Of a stretch of DNA of 64,000 nucleotides, positions 35,686 through 47,205 are shown one piece after another. Within the stretch, counting starts at the first letter, position 1, and every line of letters begins with the position of its first letter. Source of the DNA: Arthrobotrys musiformis. Its lineage: Eukaryota; Ascomycota; Orbiliomycetes; Orbiliales; Orbiliaceae. The stretch is from NCBI GenBank assembly GCA_036971715.1, contig JAVHJL010000003.1, forward strand, positions 744,001 to 808,000, read 5' to 3'. Below the pieces are notes generated by a model that saw only the letters and a list, made by a program, of their open reading frames with translations, was not told the origin of the DNA and did not search any database. The position numbers and the translations under genes were made by a program.

Positions 35686-37021
35686 CATTATAGATCTATT
35701 TGGCTCTGTCTATAAATGTGGCGATATTGTGACCAGATACCAGCTTTGCTGTTCGAGGAATCTTTTACAACGGCGCTATAAATAATCCTTTTATACTAAA
35801 TCATGTATCCCTCTGTTTGGCTGCTTGGTGGGGTTTCTTGCTTGGGTTATGGTGGGGTTAACAATCAAATGAAACACGCGCGCCGCCTATATATAGCTTA
35901 TCGTATGATATTGCTCCTGGGTGCCTGTGCGTCTAGGTTTTCGAATCAATGGTCAAATGAGCCCAAGTAGAAAGTAATTGTGGGATGAGTAGATATTGAT
36001 CGAGCGCCATAATGGTCTTATTACCGTATAGCTGTGAAGGTGGCTTAATACTACGGGGGCCTCGACAAAATACATTGGGATGTAGAAGCGATGTAGTCTA
36101 ATTTCTAAGCTAGTAAATGATGAGTGCCTGATCTCGAGGATAGGACTCGACGCAGTTCTATTCCCTGATGCCGTGCAGGTATAAAAAGGAAACTTTTATG
36201 TGTAATATATCTCGGTGTAGTTACAAGGTCTTCGGATTTGCCGTTGATAGTTTAGTAGCTAGTCCTCTACATACTTCTAATAGAGTAGGTAAACGCTCGG
36301 CTATAGAATCGCATTGTGGATATATATATATATATATATGAAATCAATGCGTGGATCGTATGATATAAAATGTACGAAAGGGAGGGGAGAGAGACCAGAA
36401 ACTCAGCTGCAATAATAGCCGACAAACGGACGTTAATACTTACATTCTAAAGAATGGTCGATCATGCGGGAAACATTATAATTATTACATAACATAGAAT
36501 ACAACTAAATTTACAGGAGTATATTATGATCAGATGACAGGCCAGTGTGGTCTAATCTACAGGATATCCGGAATGCAGCTTGGAGACTTATTAGAAGTAG
36601 TAACAAAAAGCGTCCTCGCATGACTAAAAAAAAAAAGAATTACAGTTAACGAAGAGAGGCGGGTGAGTGAGAAGGGAGAGCGGGGAAGGGAGATTTTTAC
36701 AGTGGGATGGCACCTTTCCGCCACCGCACCTATCCTTAGTAAAAACAAAAATTAAAGAACGAACTGAGATAGCAGAGAAAAAAACCAATGCGATGGAAAA
36801 TATAAATCACTCTGATACTGGGGAGGCCAGAATGACTTGGTGTGATCAAATTAAACAAAATATGGTTATTCATCGCAAGGGAATCCTGAAGTGAAAGCTA
36901 CCAACAGAGGGTAGGCTGTAATCAACAAGCAGATTGACGCAATATCGACCTCAAGGAGAAAATCGGCATCATCAGTGAAAAAGCACTGGAGCAAAGAAAA
37001 GAGACACTAAAGGGCCGACCT
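35686..37021. other. intergenic region
   Basis: 3' flanks of convergent genes. Contains a (TA)n run at 36320-36339. No gene supported. Confidence 0.45.
36320..36339. repeat. (TA)n microsatellite
   Basis: About ten TA dinucleotides in intergenic DNA. Confidence 0.9.
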
Positions 37022-38322
37022 TTAGGTTGTAGTCCACAAATCTTTGTATGCTTGAAAAATGGGATCCCAACTAAAGTTTGGCCATTCCTTCCCAACGGGT
37101 TCAAAATTGTTCTGATCCTGAGTCCGATCAATCTGCCTAAAGTCGTAATCGAGACGAGTAGGTGCGATGCGAGGATCTTTTATCCTCGCCTTGATTATTT
37201 TATCCCTGATTTGATCAGTACCCCCTTTCAGGAGTCCGAAGTTCTGCTGAGGCATCCAATTCGACGGCGAACACCCCACCATTACCCATTGGACCTTTTC
37301 CATATCATTAACCCTCTCCGGGGCTATGTACGGACGCATGAGGCCCGGGTGCCAACTGTAGTTTGGTTTACAATTCCTGTCCTTCCGGTGGATGCACATA
37401 GCGTCCGGCTGACTTTCCTCCGAAGCCTTTGGATCGCGGTTTGGTGCCTGAATACATTCATTTATTGGCATGACTTTAGGTCTAATCCTATAAAACGGTT
37501 AAATTTATAAAAGGGTTTCGGGAGCCAAAAATTAGCCGTTGTTATAAGATAGGATGTCTGCACGTATGATAAGCAAAAGGCGACTTACCAGGTCCATCTT
37601 TTCGGGTCATCTGGGTATCTCCTATTTCCATTTTCTTCATCTGGTGACAAACCAATATGCCAAATCTGATCATCAGAACCTGGTCGACAATGGCTCACGG
37701 ATACTACCCCCCAGGAGGTAAAAAACTTATGATAGTTCCAAAACCTCGGATGGGGGTTTATGTCCTGTTGATAGTCCCAATCGTAGAATTTAGCTTGAGG
37801 GTTCCAAGCTAACTGGTCTTTCCCGTCATTTGTTTTCTTCCAACCTGTCAGAGGGGTTCTGCCAGGGTCTTCCCGGTATGTCAAGCAAAGTCGCCCCCCG
37901 CCTTCTGTTACTTGCTGACTTCGAATAATTCCTTCGAAGACCGGCTCGACATCTTCTTGAGTATAAACTGTACCCTTGATGAACCATTTCTGGTAAGCGG
38001 GGGCGTCTCCGAGGTTTCCGGGACACCTGAAGATCCCGACACCAGTTCCAGATTTGGGGAACTTTTCGCTGAATTGTTTCCCTTTCTCATCAACATATCT
38101 ATTGAGAATGTCAAGGGTGAGACAGGTATCTTTTTCGTCACTAAACATACTCTTGATAACGCCCGTCCAGGTATAGGTGACTTCTTCGATGCCAGGATCA
38201 TTAGGGTCAATATCTGATAACCTAACCATAGTGGCATCTTTGCCGTACTTTTTATCATCGTCCAAGGCACGGCCTTGGTTCACGGCGTAGAGGAGAATAA
38301 GTATCCAGGGCTGAAGCCGCAT
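37022..38322 (-). CDS. predicted secreted protein with QxW motifs, possible beta-trefoil lectin-like (399 aa)
   Basis: Two exons, 38322-37589 and 37487-37022, joined in phase 2 across a 101-base intron (TG|GTAAGT ... TTATAG|G). If the intron were retained, the protein would stop at once with TAA, which supports splicing. The signal peptide is MRLQPWILILLYAVNQGRA. The first domain has a repeating layout of Cys-Leu-Thr, a later Cys, then Gln-x-Trp: DTCLTLDILN, GIFRCPGNL, AYQKWFIKG, then RLCLTYRED, SVSHCRPGSDDQIWHIG. This resembles ricin-B-type beta-trefoil repeats, in which QxW sits in the hydrophobic core. Only two QxW copies are clear, so a full trefoil is not shown. The second exon encodes a Cys-containing C-terminal part (ECIQAPNRD, AMCIHRKDRNCKPN, MVGCSPSNW). 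Secreted carbohydrate binding is a plausible inference, not established. Confidence 0.7.
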
Positions 38323-39202
38323 TTTACGCCAATATTGTATGATCTGCGGCTTAGATCTTGGAAGAGAGGAGGAAAAAGCGGAATAAAAGGGTCTTTAACT
38401 GAGTTTTGCTACTCTATAAGCTTTAGGGTGTGCGTGTTCCGTATTGATTGCTGAGGCAAATACGCCTTCTAAATCTTTACAACCCAAAGAAATAAGATGA
38501 CAGAGGGGATTGCGAATTTGTGAAGGACGCAATGCCGCTTGAAGAGTTTGAGGTACGTATGGCCGCTGAAGTCTTCATTCTGCGGACTATGCTGCATTAA
38601 TATGTCGACATGCCCAAAAGTAATTTCGAAGGCGAGTACTAGTACACGAAGCTAGTCTAACATACTCCTGGCTATTTCCGTGGAGGCTCTGCCATTATAA
38701 CGTAGAGTTTCATGAGGCACTTGAAACGGTTAGTTAGTTGGTTGTGAGTCCGTTGGTATCGCTGCATCTTACAGCGCGGCGGGGTAAAGGGAATATTAGT
38801 GTTGGGGCGCAAGATCGAGACTTGCATACGTATGTATGCGTGGAATTGTTCGTACCCAATTCGTTATGTATAGTTGCATACAGGAATTAGAATTGGTGAG
38901 AGAAAGGTCTCTAATCTCGAATCCAAAAAGTTTTGATGTCTGTTTCTGATCCAAATAATCCCTTAGAGCAGTGCCGCAACACCATATAAGGATTGCATTC
39001 CGTTGGAGGTGCTCACGTTGAATCCAACAGAGCTAGAATACACCAGTCTCGCATTATGTGGGAGTTCTCGAACCCACTACACCCTCAGCTAGTTAAGCTT
39101 TAACTTCGAGGCAATATAATAGCATAAACACTACAACATGCAACATAATATCAAGGAAAACCGCGCGCCACTTTTGATATTCAATTGATACAGCTGTTGC
39201 AG
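38323..39202. other. intergenic region
   Basis: Upstream of the minus-strand gene at 38322 and downstream of the F-box gene that ends at 39203. No gene supported. Confidence 0.45.
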
Positions 39203-40934
39203 TTATTCACCCCCTCTAACTTTCGCTTCTGTAACACGGACCTCTGTGCCAGTCCAATGGAGCCTAAACTTCGCCGAGGTTTCCTCCTCGCTTTCCTCTG
39301 ATACAAATCTCCAGGTGACTTCCTTAATAGAGGAGAGGCTGTACAAATCCAAAGCAGTTTTGGTTTGCTTCGCAATTTGTATTTTCAATTTTTCATCCTT
39401 TGATAACTTCGCCTGGACAACCTCTTTGGCTCTTTCCTTTGCTTTGCTGTATATGGCCCCAACAATGCTAGGGTTGGGATCCCGAGCAATTATGGAATCG
39501 TAAAGCCATGGCAAATCAATCGAGCTTAGGAATTTCATCCGCCTGAGGCCAGAAAGCTCAGACTAGCAGCCATGTTAGGTGGTTCTTCTAGAGGGGTAAG
39601 TTTACTGGAGCGCCAGGACTTACTGACGGTCTGTTCGTGTCTTGCCCTATGAAAACTACCTTCAATCTTTCCACTTTTGGAAAATGGAACCCAATCTCAG
39701 CATAGGGCATCATGATGCTCGCACCTAATACTGCTTCTATATCAACGATGTTGTGTGATGAAATCAGTTTTAGATAGTCTGCCCATTGGTCGGTTTTACC
39801 CAGGACAAGTGCCGAAGATGGCACGTCTCTGAGGTCAAGTCTGAGCTTCCGAACTGTAGACAGTATCGTAAGCCAAAACTCTTGAGTGTCTTTGAGGACC
39901 TTGCACTGTAGACTAGGGTTTGAAATTTTGAGGTTTAGGGTTGTAAGCTTTCTTTGTTTGGAATGGAAGGCGCCAGCGTGGACAGTCTTCCAACATTCCC
40001 GAAACCTGTCTCCAAAGTTTTTTAGCCCACTAACTCGATCTTTGAAGGCAAAGTCAATTGTTAGCTCCTCGAGTGTGTTTTGTTGGACGAGGAATAGAAG
40101 GAGCGAGCCGAGAACAGCGTCGCTAGCACATTCTAAGGATTTTCGAATGACAAGATGCTTCAAATTCTCAAGCCTATAGAGCGCTTTTCCAATATTACAG
40201 TCGCCAGGATAGTTGGTGGCCCAAAAAACTGGGTTAGAAATATCGACAATTGCGGTTCTGGGCCATCCCAAGTCAGGGTCATGTACATATGTCCGAAAAA
40301 TGCAACACCAAGTAGTAACTTACTTAATATAGCTTTCAACATTTGCACCCAAAATCTTTCCCAGACCAACTTTGTAGTCTCGCAACGGGAAAGTGACACA
40401 GCTGACGAGAATTGGCAAAGCGGTAATGCAGCTCAGTTTAGAAGAAAGAGCAAAGTGTTGGATGTCGGTTGCGGAGAGTTTTTCTAGGATGTTCTGATCA
40501 ATGGCCGGTGAAAATGGGAACAGCGACCGGCGTTTTGACTCCTGGACAGCCTGATCTCTATGGGGGCTCAGCTGCTGGGCTGTTTCATCATCAAGCGACA
40601 TTCTTTTGACACTTTCATGGTTTTCGAATTCACCGTTCTCTTCCTCCGTTTCTTCTTTCTTGATCGTAATATCCCCGCTGGAAGATTCGAGTTTGGCGTT
40701 TGCGGCAAAGAACAAGGCAGATTCTTCCTCAACCTTTACTGGTTGTAACTTGGGTGAAGGTGGTTCTGTTTTAAATTGGGACTTCGAACTAGATGCCTTT
40801 GCCGGAGTAGCCATCATGGGGACTGTTATTGTAGCCGAAGTCGTACTAGCTTGGTTGCTTGTTGGTACGGTAGGCGTTAAAGGTGCAATTTGGTCACTTT
40901 GGATGACGTCTTGTGTATCTAGATCTGGCTCCAT
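39203..40934 (-). CDS. F-box protein with LRR-like C-terminal domain (534 aa)
   Basis: Three exons: 40934-40324, 40257-39624 and 39562-39203. Intron 1 is phase 2 (AA|GTAAGT), intron 2 phase 0 (TCA|GTAAGT). Residues 1-135 are disordered, Ser/Thr/Pro- and acid-rich. A degenerate F-box lies at about 139-185 (FPFSPAIDQNILEKLSATDI and on). Behind intron 1 comes TAIVDISNPVFW and an alternation of hydrophobic strands and helices (LENLKHLVIRKSLE, NTLEELTIDF, LTTLNLKISN, VRKLRLDL, VERLKVVFIG), irregular LRR-like repeats typical of fungal F-box proteins. F-box proteins dock to Skp1 in SCF ubiquitin ligases; substrate unknown. The N-terminal region carries FKTEPPSP and VKVE, which fit sumoylation consensus. 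It shares its exon plan with the three other F-box genes in the window. Confidence 0.75.
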
Positions 40935-42966
40935 GTTGGTGGACTCGTTGAAGTTAGCTCAATCTACTGGAATATGTGCCAGATAAGGAGACATCTTGAT
41001 TGAGCACACATCGCTGGGTTTTGATGGTACTTACACTTCTAGGGGGGTCGCTGAAGGTCATGCAAAGGTGAAGTCTTAAAGTTGATGAGATGGGATGGTG
41101 ATGATTGTGGTGTTGGCGGCGATGGCGACGAATATGACAATTGTATATAGAATACCCTTTTGGGGGCCCTGTCGACCTCGGCTGAGTTACAGGCTTTAGA
41201 CTGAATACTCTGGCTGTCTTCGTAACACAGACCGAGATCGAATATATATATCGCCGTGTCGACCAACTAGATGATTCCTAAATTAGGGTCGCCGCACACG
41301 GGCCTATGAAAACCTGGTTCTTTGTCTATCGTCATCAGCGTGGCGGACTGCTTTTATCATTCTGAGCTTTCCTCTGTACATTTATGTGGTTCTAGTAGAA
41401 TCGCCAAGGAGACAGAATATTCCAGTCCATACTCAGCAAGTGTACTTAACACTCATTTAGATACCCCATAGATACCGGCTACATACCCGAGACCGCATTA
41501 GGTAGATGCCACAGATAGACGAAGCTTAAGCTGACTAAGTGAACCAGCTGCCTCTGAATTCATGGATGCTTGGGGCAGCCATTGCTACACAGGTGCCTCA
41601 TATCGTCTCCCAACTGCTTGGCCAGATATGTACATATCTCTTAGATAGGTATCTACTGTCTAATAGTACTTAGTATATTAAGTCAGCACCGTGGGGGAAG
41701 CTCGAAAGGGTGCGTCTTTTGGGTCGGCTATCGGATAGAGGTTCAATCAAGTCGTTTTCAATTTGGAGGATCCTAGGTCTATAGGACCGCCTACATCGTG
41801 AGGTCAAACCTATGCGTAGATACAAATTGATATATATTACGTTACGGGAGGACGTTCAAGTGCATGCATGTGTACAGATTACAAAGACGTGGGCGTTCGA
41901 AATTTAATTCGATACTGAAACAGTTACCAAATTGAGATTGTGAACCTATTTCGAATTGTATACCTATAGTTGTATAAGCAGTAACTAAAATTGAACCCAC
42001 GATAGCATACTTTAAATTACTCTCGTGAGATTGGGTATCATATGCTATCCTAATTTTCTCATCTTAAGAAGCATCTCTAGATACCTCTACATATATGTAT
42101 AGTATAAATACACTAAATATAGGTTTTATCTCTCGATATCGTATCTTATAAACCAAACCATTGGGTTTCCGATAGCAATGTACAGTATACAGAACATAGG
42201 GCTAGAAACTATAATTCTGATAGATCTTATCGATTCGACTCTCAAGCTAACCCCACTTGGCCTTGGGAGTCGAGTTTCTTACTGTCAGAATTCGAATTGG
42301 GAATGCGATTCGAGGTTGTACTTAGCTTGGCTCTGTCCGATCTGAGCCGTCTTTCTTACTCATCATCAGGAAATCTTTGTGTGACTCCTCGTATCCCTGC
42401 TAGTAGGACCAGTTACCCAATCGGCTCCGTCCTTGGCGATATTGGCGCACACGAGGCTGAATTTAATCGACCAGCGTTCACCAGTTTAAACTTAAGTGAA
42501 GGTATCAGATATATATATATCGATCGATATTATATATACCTAGATATATGGGTATATATTGATGTATTGGTACAGTCCTTGCGCTTGTTAAAAAATCAAT
42601 TCTTGATAGAAATGAAAGGCCGCGAGTAATGCTCGCTGATCGATCAAGAAAGTCAGCAGCTGCAGGAAGCAAACTATTCTCTATACTATCAACCAAGCCG
42701 ACCCCTTGCCAGAGCGAGGTTAACTTACCATTTGGGCGTCGCGATGTTCCAGAGCAAGACGTGAGACCAGCTTTCGTTGCACGCTCACGATCACGTCGTT
42801 GATCAACGTTGACGTCTCCGTTCCCCGCGTGGCACAGCTTGGAATCCTTCAATATAATGCACCACTTCCAACGCAACCTTCCCTCCGACTCCCCACAACT
42901 TCATTCATTCTATCAATCTTCTCAACATCCACAGATCAAAATTTTGAAACATCAATCCAACCAAAA
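40935..42966. other. divergent intergenic region between two F-box genes
   Basis: About 2 kb of mostly AT-rich DNA with no frame above 123 codons and nothing recognisable. It must hold the promoters of the minus-strand F-box gene (start 40934) and the plus-strand one (start 42967). A TATATATATATCGATCGATATTATATATA palindrome-like stretch lies at about 42508-42540. Confidence 0.45.
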
Positions 42967-44370
42967 ATGACATCGTCAGTCAGAAAACACAGGGCTGCCC
43001 GCAGCAAGGGAGTCAAACCACTCGCCAAGGCCGCAAGAGGCCCATCCAGAAAGCGCCTCCAGACGCTACGAAATCATAAGGATGCAGTCCATTCATATTT
43101 CACTGAGCTTCCTTCAGAACTTCAGCTCAAGATCATGGGATACTGCGATAAGAGGAGCCTATCTGCCCTTTCATTACTTTCATCCCAATTCCGAGAACTT
43201 GCACTCAGGACGCTGTGGGAAACCGAGCCCGTTGAGACGTATGGCGAGAATTTCGACCAGCTGGACAAGCATGAGGACTTGCGACGTGCTGTCAGGTGCG
43301 TAACTTTACCGTCATGATATAAAAGTATAAGCAGGTATTTGTCGTCTTGGGATATTACCACTAACCATTGAAATATAAATCTCAGACACCTAGCCGTCCG
43401 TAGAGAATCCACACCAAACAGGGGGAGGTTCTCCGACATCGTCAAACGTCTTTCTACCCGATTCAAGAAGGGATACTTTCGGGCTATCCAAGAATTCACA
43501 ATTGAATACCGGCCAAATACTTCCGACTACTTTGTCGCCATCATGAACCTTCTGTCGAAATACGGGACCCAAAAGCTCAAGACCCTAAACATCGAAGTCC
43601 CGTACCAGTATAGCCCCCTAACCAATAAAAACAAGGATCCACGACAAGAGACAATCGTCTATCCAACCGGCTTAACCACCATCAACCTCGACTTTGGTTA
43701 CAGCGGACAACGACTGGCATTCGATCCACTCAAAGCCTTCGATGCAAATGCAGATACCCTCACAACAGCCACAGCGTACTTGAAAATATGGTATAAACAT
43801 TACAGCATGACACCGTGCCCGAAAGTCACCACTTTATACACCCTGCACGAGTTCGGCCTCTTCGACAAAAACTGTGCTTTGGAACTGGCCTCCAAGTTTC
43901 CCAACGTTGAGGATCTAATTATTACTGCCCCTTGTTGTGGAGTCCTCTGGCCGTCCGCTCATGTTCCCACATCGATGGTATATATGCCCACAATAACCCC
44001 CCCCCCCCCCTTATAGGGCCAAATACCCCAGCTGTTGGCTTACCATTCTAAAACAAAATCATAGGGGAAATATGTCGCCTGGAGAAACTTCAAGAAAGCT
44101 AAAAAGGTCACAATCGTATACACAACGGAGATAGACGTTGGCCGCAGCCTAGGTTTACTGCATAATGACATACTCGACAATATCAAATACGTCGTTTCGA
44201 TGTGGATCGAAGACGGACATATGGCGCATTTAGATGAAGTCCATGCGGAACACCTAAATCACGAAGAAGGAACGATTACCCCATCCTTCATCTTCAAAAT
44301 TACACCCCAGGAATACCCGGCGCTGTCTAGGACTGTGACTACAGTGACTGTTACTGAGCTCTTAGAATAA
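42967..44370 (+). CDS. F-box protein (408 aa)
   Basis: Exons 42967-43295, 43386-43977 and 44065-44370; intron 1 is phase 2 (AG|GTGCGT), intron 2 phase 0 (ATG|GTATAT). The start is the first ATG; the open frame further upstream lacks one. The N-terminus is very basic (residues 6-35, likely a nuclear signal). A canonical F-box is at 45-86 (FTELPSELQLKIMGYCDKRS, then LSLLSSQFRELAL), with the usual L-P and the basic/aromatic end. After intron 1 comes HLAV and a series of strand/helix units (FTIEYRPNTSDY, LKTLNIEVPYQY, LTTINLDFGYS, VEDLIITAPC). The expected role is Skp1 binding in an SCF ligase with an unknown substrate. Intron 2 contains a 14-base poly-C tract. Confidence 0.8.
43997..44010. repeat. 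14-base poly-C tract in an intron
   Basis: An unbroken C run inside intron 2 of the F-box gene at 42967, about 20 bases after the donor site. Confidence 0.9.
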
Positions 44371-45385
44371 ACCAAGAGGGGTAGGTAACAAAAGCAGGAT
44401 GATAGCAGAGGAGGGGGCTATAATGGGGGGTATTGCTCTAACAGCACCTACTATAGCATAAACCGCCGGGCTCCCACATCGGTGAATTCTCCCATTTCCT
44501 ACTTGTCGTCGTTTTTATATATGCTTCCCTTCTTTCTTTTTCTTATATTTTCCTTCTTCTTGTATTCTCAGACGTTTAGCCGGCGACGGGGGGGAAGTTA
44601 TCCGAAACATCCATTCTTGTAAATCTTTATACTCGCTTCTTTTTGTTCTTCCTCGATGTCATGATGGGTGGTTCAACGCTTTACGTTCGTGATTCCACGG
44701 AATGTAAGTGGATACACACCCCTTGCGTCACATAACCACAAGTAGAAAACCTGGTGCGTTCTTCACAGCAGAAGTCTCATATACTCGATGAGAAGGCGCA
44801 CTTGACAAGCTTATTAGTTCATAGAAAGCAATGAAAACCAAAAACATTTCGAAATTTATTTCTGTATTATCAACCATTAAGCTAGTTTACCCATCGTCGT
44901 AACTGGGCCGCTAGTATGAAGTCATCGCGTCTAAGCCAAAAAAAAAATAAAAATAGAACACGAGTGAATATTACCATAAAGCGTTGAACCACAGGATATG
45001 AAGGTAAAGTGCAGAGATTTAGTCCAGGAAATATATCTAAAATGGGAGAATGAAACGAAGAAGGGTAAAAAAAGCCAGGTAATGAAACGCCATATAACCC
45101 AATTGTATCAATATCCACGGAAGAAAAGACAAAACGGTTAAAATAGAGCCTCGTAGCATTGATTATCGCTAGGAGGATCCGAATGTGGAAGCTTAGAACT
45201 CAGCCATTGCCCAACCAAACTAAAAGAGAAAGGGAGACCCATGTATTACCGACAATCGAAAAAAGGCTTCAAAAGGAAAGGAAAAGGGAAGCCCTGAAGA
45301 CAGCTGGTTTCGCGGAAACAATCCCCTTTGGATGTCATCTATCATTATCATCGTGGTCGTAAAATAATCGAATCGAGGCAATCGA
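44371..45385. other. convergent intergenic region
   Basis: Between the ends of two convergent genes. Only short frames; no RNA or mobile element recognised. Confidence 0.45.
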
Positions 45386-46058
45386 TCATCCACCCCCATC
45401 TCTGTCTCTATCCCTCCCGCTGCCCAAAAACGAGTATATCGGTAGGTAATTCGTCCCGCCAAACCTCAAATAGACCGACTCCGGCTCCCTCAGTTCTCGC
45501 ACTCCAGTATTAGCGGCCCCGCTCGTAGTCTGATTCCTATACAGATCCCCAGCCATATCTCTCAAATCGTCCCTCCGTCTTGTCGGACGCCGGCCATTTC
45601 TGGCATAGAGTCTCCTCTGATGTCTCCAGAACCTTTCGGCGACAACATGGAACCTTTCCGCAATCAATCTTTGTCGGGTTTCGTCGTCGAGCGGGGGGTC
45701 GTCCGTTACGTGCTCCGACTCGATCTGGACGGTTATTCTTTCCAACAGACGGCGTCTTAGTTTTTGCCGGCGGCGGAAACGGTAGAGTGCTAGGCCCAGT
45801 GCGAATATTGCTCCCTGTTTGAATACACAATAAATATATTTAGTGAATTAGAAATTTTAGAAGAAAATTGGAAGATGGTAAAAGACGTACAGCTAGCGCA
45901 GCTCCCAAAATACAACCAATCACAGCCGAGGTAACGTGAGCTACTCTGTTCGCCTCATTTCCAGTCGCATCTGAGGAAGATGTTGGCAAAACATAATCAG
46001 ATTCCGTAGGCGATGCAGGCGATGGGTCATAAACAGTATTCCTAGGTCGCAGGATCAT
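45386..46058 (-). CDS. single-pass membrane protein with basic cytosolic tail (198 aa)
   Basis: Two exons, 46058-45891 and 45814-45386, joined in phase 0 across a 76-base intron (GCT|GTACGT ... AACAG|GGA). ATG at 46058 is the first in frame. Joining the exons makes one continuous transmembrane helix, VTSAVIGCILGAALA from exon 1 followed by GAIFALGLALY from exon 2, closed by the stop-transfer cluster RFRRRQKLRRR; this is strong support for the splice. The N-terminal 45 residues are Ser/Pro/Thr-rich and lack a signal peptide, so they are either extracytoplasmic by reverse signal anchoring or cytosolic. The C-terminal 120 residues are charged, Arg-rich, with helix RLIAERFHVVAERFWRHQRR, and end in a Gly/Arg/Asp tail. 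The layout recalls fungal single-span sensors and mid2-like proteins, but I cannot assign a family. Confidence 0.7.
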
Positions 46059-46872
46059 TTTCCCTTTTGTATTTATATTTATCGAAAGCTGGGAAATATA
46101 AATCCAGCCCGCCACAGTCGGTACGCGGTGTGGCGAGATTGACTGCGGGGATCTCTCTCTCTTTTTTTTTTTTTTTTTTTTTTCGATGCTAGCGAACCGT
46201 ACGCTACTGCTGCTTTGATTTTTTCCTAGCGAGCCGTCAAGGATTACTCGGCCAGTCGGGGAGGACGCATTTAATATTTCGCATTCGGTGAGGAAGACGA
46301 CGACACGGCGGGTATAACGATATCAATACGCAGGTCGTGTATACGTGTGATCCTATGAGGCGGACCGTAAAGCCTTCTTAGGAAATAGAAAGGGAAGAAG
46401 GAAACCAGGGAATCCTGCGATCGAGAAAAAAAAAAAAAGAATTAAAAAGAAAGGAGGCAAAAAAAAAGTTGGAATTGTCGTTAAATCCAGCTGGGGAAAA
46501 GCCAAGATTGGATTTGCTATCCCCATGGGCCAGCCCAAACAGGCTACGAGACCTGGCCTGACCTGGACTTGATAACTATTGACGAGCTAACTGGCAGCAG
46601 CAATCAAACCAGCAATCAAAGTCAAATCTCCCCTTCGAAACAATGGCTTCCGCTTTCTAGTCTCACTTCGGAACTATCCAGGACGGACGATGGGTCCATG
46701 ATGGGTCCATGATGGCACTCGACTTCCCGGGGAATGGGAATCGAACTCGAAATAGGGTTTTTTTTGATCCCTTTGAGGTTCCTCCCCTTAATTAACTGGC
46801 CATGGTCCCAAATCCTCCGTCGATATCGGCTTCTCGCAGGACCGGCAAGAGGATTCAGTTCAGGATCGGACC
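46059..46872. other. intergenic region
   Basis: Promoter side of the minus-strand gene at 46058. Includes a CT-repeat plus T-run at 46151-46183 and a short tandem duplication ATGGGTCCATG at about 46690-46712. No gene supported. Confidence 0.45.
46151..46183. repeat. (CT)n followed by a 22-base poly-T tract
   Basis: A pyrimidine tract about 95 bases upstream of the start of the minus-strand gene at 46058 (purine-rich on the coding strand). Confidence 0.9.
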
Positions 46873-47205
46873 ATGAGAGCTCTCCTGCTGTCTGTCGGTT
46901 GGTTCCTGCTCTACTCCCTCCAGGTCTCCTGCACTGTTGCCGACCGTTTAGTTCGAAACAGCGAAACCTGGCTAACAGGTTTGCTGGGCAAATACAGACA
47001 CAAAGTCTACGTTGTTCAAAAGGCACGTCTCGGCATGGGGTGGGCCAAGGGAATGGGGAGGGGTAGAGGTCCGCAGACTCGTTGGTATCTTTTCGATAGA
47101 TGCCTCGCGGCCTCGTCAATCTATCCCCTAGTGTATACTTGCTGTACCCCCTTTGCTCTGGGTTATCGGAATTCCAAGCCATGCATGTCGACAAACCCGG
47201 ATTAG
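46873..47205 (+). CDS. possible small secreted protein (110 aa), doubtful
   Basis: An intronless 110-codon frame that begins with a passable signal peptide (MRALLLSVGWFLLYSLQVSC). The rest is Arg/Gly/Tyr-rich with three Cys, two of them adjacent (YTCCTP). A longer antisense frame (46622-47218) covers the same DNA without any domain. I keep this one only because of the signal-peptide-like start. It may be a chance open frame. Confidence 0.2.
   Translation: MRALLLSVGWFLLYSLQVSCTVADRLVRNSETWLTGLLGKYRHKVYVVQKARLGMGWAKGMGRGRGPQTRWYLFDRCLAASSIYPLVYTCCTPFALGYRNSKPCMSTNPD

Noticed and set aside
42799..42966. 56-residue N-terminal extension of the F-box protein at 42967
   Set aside because: It begins at TTG; the first ATG in frame is at 42967.
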